From Lactobacillus delbrueckii (lineage in GTDB: Bacteria; Bacillota; Bacilli; Lactobacillales; Lactobacillaceae): a DNA stretch of 7,820 bases. Below, piece by piece: positions 5,554 through 7,820 of the stretch (positions within the stretch are counted from its first letter, which is position 1; every line of letters begins with the position of its first letter). Made by a program: the position numbers and the translations under genes. The notes under the pieces are model-generated. The model was not told where the DNA came from, did no database searches, and saw only the letters and a program-made list of their open reading frames with translations. Location of the stretch: NCBI GenBank assembly GCA_004556255.1, contig SFHY01000057.1, positions 1 to 7,820 on the forward strand, in the 5' to 3' direction.

Positions 5554-6179
5554 TGGACTACAGGAATTTTTTCACCGGCCGGCCCACCAGCGAGATCTGC
5601 CGGGACTTGATCGGCCGCCCTTTTTACTATCAAGCCGGCGGGGAAAAAATCGGCGGCTATATCGTTGAGGCCGAAGCCTACCTGGGCATATACGACCGGG
5701 CTGCCCACTCCTACGGGGGAAGAAGAAGCCAGGCCAACGAAGGCCTGTGGCGGGCAGGCGGGACCATCTATATCTATTCTCAGCGCCAGTACGTCTTTTT
5801 TGACATCGCCTGCCAGGAAGAAAGCAACCCCCAGGGGGTCTTAATCCGGGCCATTGAGCCGGTCTGGGGCCTGGACCAAATGCTTAAAAACCGGGGCGGC
5901 AAAGACGGGGTCCTTTTGACCAATGGACCGGCCAAATTAATGCAGGCCATGGGGATCAAGTCAAGAAACTGGGACCTGGCCCCTTTGGCGGACTCCCCTT
6001 TCGTTATTGACTTGACTGAGAAAAAGCCGGCTAAAGAAATCATTGCTTCGCCCAGAATCGGGATCGTCCAGGCTGACCCGGCCTGGGCCCAGGCGCCTCT
6101 GCGCTATTACGTGGCCGGCAACCCCTACGTCTCTGGCATGAAGAAACGGGACTGGGCGGATGATCACGGCTGGCTGTAA
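5553..6179 (+). CDS. mpg: 3-methyladenine DNA glycosylase (AAG/MPG family)
   Basis: Base-excision repair enzyme that removes alkylated purines such as 3-methyladenine from DNA. The 208 residues are a normal length. The catalytic region IVEAEAYLGIYDRAAHSYGG (37-56) holds the general base Glu41 with Tyr43 and His52. Further family motifs are VLIRAIEP (96-103), GLDQMLKNR (106-114), LTNGPAKLMQAMGI (122-135) and ASPRIGI (165-171). Residues 71-84 read TIYIYSQRQYVFFD, where the human enzyme has a YIIYGMYFCMN stretch with intercalating and pocket residues; this part is one residue shorter and has Asp where human has Asn169. I recall the SQRQY form from other lactobacilli, so it is probably a subfamily trait. 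The ATG has a weak ribosome binding site (AGAAAG). The gene appears monocistronic, ending at the AT-rich hairpin. Confidence 0.94.
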   Translation: MDYRNFFTGRPTSEICRDLIGRPFYYQAGGEKIGGYIVEAEAYLGIYDRAAHSYGGRRSQANEGLWRAGGTIYIYSQRQYVFFDIACQEESNPQGVLIRAIEPVWGLDQMLKNRGGKDGVLLTNGPAKLMQAMGIKSRNWDLAPLADSPFVIDLTEKKPAKEIIASPRIGIVQADPAWAQAPLRYYVAGNPYVSGMKKRDWADDHGWL

Positions 6180-6181
6180 AT

Positions 6182-6233
6182 AAGAAAAAGTCAAGAAAAA
6201 TTCAGAAAGCTAATTTTTTCTTGACTTTTTCTT
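6182..6233. terminator. Long AT-rich hairpin, probable terminator of the glycosylase gene
   Basis: Arms 6182-6202 and 6212-6233 are complementary over 21 bp with a single extra T, around a 9-base loop. The stem contains only two or three G/C pairs (within AAGTCAAG / CTTGACTT) and the T-runs lie inside the stem, so it is not a textbook GC-rich terminator. It begins two bases after the glycosylase stop and could work in either direction. Confidence 0.6.
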
Positions 6234-6269
6234 AAAAGTAATTTAGCCTAAATGTAGTTAAAAAATTAT

Positions 6270-6447
6270 CCAATACAATAGAGGTCGCGATCGTTCACAA
6301 AAGCAAGGGGAGCTCACTGACAGTGCTGAGCCTTGTTATTAAGGGATATCGCCGAAATCGGCAGTGGGGTCGTGCGCGCTGTTGGTTGGGCTGCAGGAGA
6401 AGATTCTGCAGACTGTCCTAGTTTTCTAGGGAGCGCTATAATTTTTG
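6270..6447 (+). ncRNA. Lysine riboswitch aptamer (L box)
   Basis: The segment carries the conserved lysine-aptamer core in order: AGAGGTCGCGATC (6280-6292), a P3-like arm closed by CAAGG/CCTTG (about 6304-6334), AAGGGATATCGCCGAAA near 6341-6357, a P4 arm GGCAG...CTGTTGG, GGTTGGGC, a P5 stem CTGCAG-GAGAAGATT-CTGCAG, GACTGTCC, the hairpin CCTAG-TTTT-CTAGG and GGAGCGCTATA (6430-6440). A P1 helix can form between CAATAG (about 6276-6281) and CTAT (6436-6439), with further pairing outwards. This RNA family binds L-lysine and usually stops transcription of lysine synthesis or uptake genes when lysine is high. It lies directly upstream of the transporter gene. Limits are approximate; I see no unambiguous promoter before it. 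Confidence 0.93.
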
Positions 6448-6478
6448 GTATTCATACTGAATTTTACAGAATCAAAGC

Positions 6479-6511
6479 AAGCCTCATTGTATACCGCAAT
6501 GGGGCTTTTTT
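6479..6511 (+). terminator. Riboswitch-controlled rho-independent terminator
   Basis: AAGCCTCATTG (6479-6489) pairs with CAATGGGGCTT (6497-6507) over 11 bp with one G-U pair, loop TATACCG, followed by a T-run to 6511. This is the expression platform of the lysine riboswitch. GGTAT at 6447-6451, just after the aptamer, is complementary to ATACC in the terminator loop (6491-6495) and may start the competing antiterminator pairing, which is inference. Confidence 0.88.
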
Positions 6512-6565
6512 GCCGCTTTTTATTGTATTTCATAACTACTAAAAGCATATCGGAGGTTTATTCAG

Positions 6566-7820
6566 ATGAAGAAGCATAGCAGCTGGATCAGCGCCTTAAT
6601 GGCGGCGGTCCTGACGCTTGTCTTAGCTGTCAGTTGGAGCCAGCCGGCGCAAGCCAGCGGCACCTTGAAGATTGGTATGGAAGCCAACTACGCTCCATAC
6701 AACTGGACCCAGACCACGTCCGCCAACGGCGCGGTCAAGATCGACGGGACCAGCTCTTACGCCAATGGTTACGACGTCAAGATCGCCAAGATCATCGCTA
6801 AGAAGCTGGGCAAGAATGTTATCGTGGAAAAGACGCAATGGGACGGGCTTTTGCCAGCCCTGACCAGTGGCAAGATCGACTTGATCATTGCCGGGATGAG
6901 CCCGACGGCGGAAAGACGGAAGGCCATCAACTTTACCACTCCATACCGGACCACCAACTTCGTGGTCATCGTCAACAAGCAGAGCAAGTACGCCAAGGCC
7001 AAGTACCTGACTGACTTCAAGGGAGCCAAGCTGACCGCCCAGCAAGGGACCCTGCACTACGACCTGATCAAGCAGCTGCCAGGGGCCAAGCGGGAACCAG
7101 CCTCCAAGGACTTCTCCGCCATGCGGGAATCCCTGGAAGCCGGCACGATCGACGGCTACGTTGCCGAAGACACGGAATTGACCTCTTTCAAGATGGTCGA
7201 CTCTAACATTACCGGCGTTAACCTCTCCAAGATGAAGGGCTTCAAGGTCTCCTCTTCTGACGCGGAAGTTTCCATCGGGGTCAAGAAGGGCAACGACCAG
7301 CTGCTCAGCCAGGTCAACAAGGTTTTGGCCGGCATTTCCACTTCAGAAAGAAACAAGCTGATGAAGGAAGCCGTTCAGCAGCAGCCGCAAACCACGACCA
7401 AGAAGGAAAACTGGCTGGTTTCCATGCTGAAGAACTACGGGCAGATGATCCTGGAAGGGATCGGGATGACTCTGTTCATTTCCTTAATCGGTACGATCGC
7501 TGGTTTCTTCATCGGCTTGCTGGTCGGCATTGTCCGCACCATTCCAGAACCAAAGAACAAGTTCAAGAAGGGTCTGCTGGCCTTTTGCAAGTGGCTCTTG
7601 TCCGTTTACGTTGAAGTCTTCCGTGGCACCCCAATGATGGTTCAGGCTGCGGTTATCTACTACGGGATTGCCCAGTTCTGGCACATCAACTTGAACAGAA
7701 CGGTTGCCGCCTTGGTCATCGTTTCCATCAACACCGGGGCCTACCTGGCTGAAGTTATCCGCGGGGGGATTATTTCTACCCCTAAGGGTCAGTTTGAAGC
7801 CGCTAGTGCCTTGGGGATGA
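6566..7820 (+). CDS. Lysine ABC transporter, fused substrate-binding and permease protein (3' end outside window)
   Basis: The 418 visible residues join two parts of a polar amino-acid ABC importer in one chain. Residues 1-30 are a signal peptide (MKKHSSWISALMAAVLTLVL, then QPAQA-SG) with no lipobox Cys, so the binding domain is tethered by the fused permease. Residues 33-270 are a periplasmic-type binding domain: LKIGMEANYAPYNW, GYDVKIAKIIAKKLG, WDGLLPALTSGKIDLIIAGM, SPTAERRKAINFTTPY (Arg117/118 near the ligand carboxylate site) and LTAQQGTLHYDLIKQ. Residues 290-418 are the permease, with a membrane helix (295-323), VFRGTPMMVQ (351-360) and the EAA loop RGGIISTPKGQFEAASALGM (399-418) that docks the ATPase. 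ATG start, with CGGAGG nine bases upstream. The lysine riboswitch points to lysine as substrate. A partner ATPase gene is expected just downstream, outside the window. Confidence 0.93.
   Translation, partial: MKKHSSWISALMAAVLTLVLAVSWSQPAQASGTLKIGMEANYAPYNWTQTTSANGAVKIDGTSSYANGYDVKIAKIIAKKLGKNVIVEKTQWDGLLPALTSGKIDLIIAGMSPTAERRKAINFTTPYRTTNFVVIVNKQSKYAKAKYLTDFKGAKLTAQQGTLHYDLIKQLPGAKREPASKDFSAMRESLEAGTIDGYVAEDTELTSFKMVDSNITGVNLSKMKGFKVSSSDAEVSIGVKKGNDQLLSQVNKVLAGISTSERNKLMKEAVQQQPQTTTKKENWLVSMLKNYGQMILEGIGMTLFISLIGTIAGFFIGLLVGIVRTIPEPKNKFKKGLLAFCKWLLSVYVEVFRGTPMMVQAAVIYYGIAQFWHINLNRTVAALVIVSINTGAYLAEVIRGGIISTPKGQFEAASALGM

Noticed and set aside
6270..6511. T-box leader
   Set aside because: The terminator loop TATACCGC looks slightly like part of a T box, but the full T-box sequence and specifier stem are absent, while the lysine-aptamer core matches throughout.
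6333..6542. 69-codon plus-strand frame in the transporter leader
   Set aside because: It lies across the lysine aptamer and terminator, has no ribosome binding site and no protein-like composition.

Overview
The window looks like chromosome of a lactic acid bacterium with strongly C/G-ending codons, AT-rich intergenic gaps and strong Gly-Gly-Ala-Gly-Gly-type ribosome binding sites. Gene content (viroplasmin-type RNase H, Lactobacillus-type alpha/beta hydrolase, 'SQRQY' variant of 3-methyladenine glycosylase, fused binding-protein/permease amino-acid transporter) fits a Lactobacillus close to L. delbrueckii. The genus is fairly likely; the species is an inference from codon use and recall, not from a search.

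Layout. Bases 1-86 hold the edge of a minus-strand reading frame that leaves the window. Bases 67-438 are a tandem array of a 42-bp unit (eight full copies plus partial ends), each full copy carrying the same 6-bp inverted repeat. Next comes minus-strand RNase H (505-1251). It diverges from a two-gene plus-strand operon: an alpha/beta hydrolase and, one base later, cardiolipin synthase (1323-3732). A bidirectional terminator (3789-3822) separates this operon from a convergent small membrane protein (3810-4289, minus), whose last codons lie inside the terminator stem. A compact divergent promoter region leads to a sirtuin (4405-5103, plus), which overlaps tail to tail with a DUF488 protein (5090-5461, minus). 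Divergent from that is 3-methyladenine DNA glycosylase (5553-6179, plus), followed by a long AT-rich hairpin. Bases about 6270-6511 are a lysine riboswitch (L box) with a rho-independent terminator, controlling the last gene (6566 to the window end), an ABC transporter protein that fuses a secreted solute-binding domain to a membrane permease.

How the genes fit together. Most are independent housekeeping or maintenance functions: RNA/DNA hybrid removal, alkylation repair, membrane phospholipid synthesis and protein deacylation. The best functional inference is at the right end: the riboswitch names the probable substrate of the transporter as lysine, which family membership alone would leave as 'polar amino acid'. 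The least explained element is the 42-bp array on the left. No phage, transposon, CRISPR or defence system was found.
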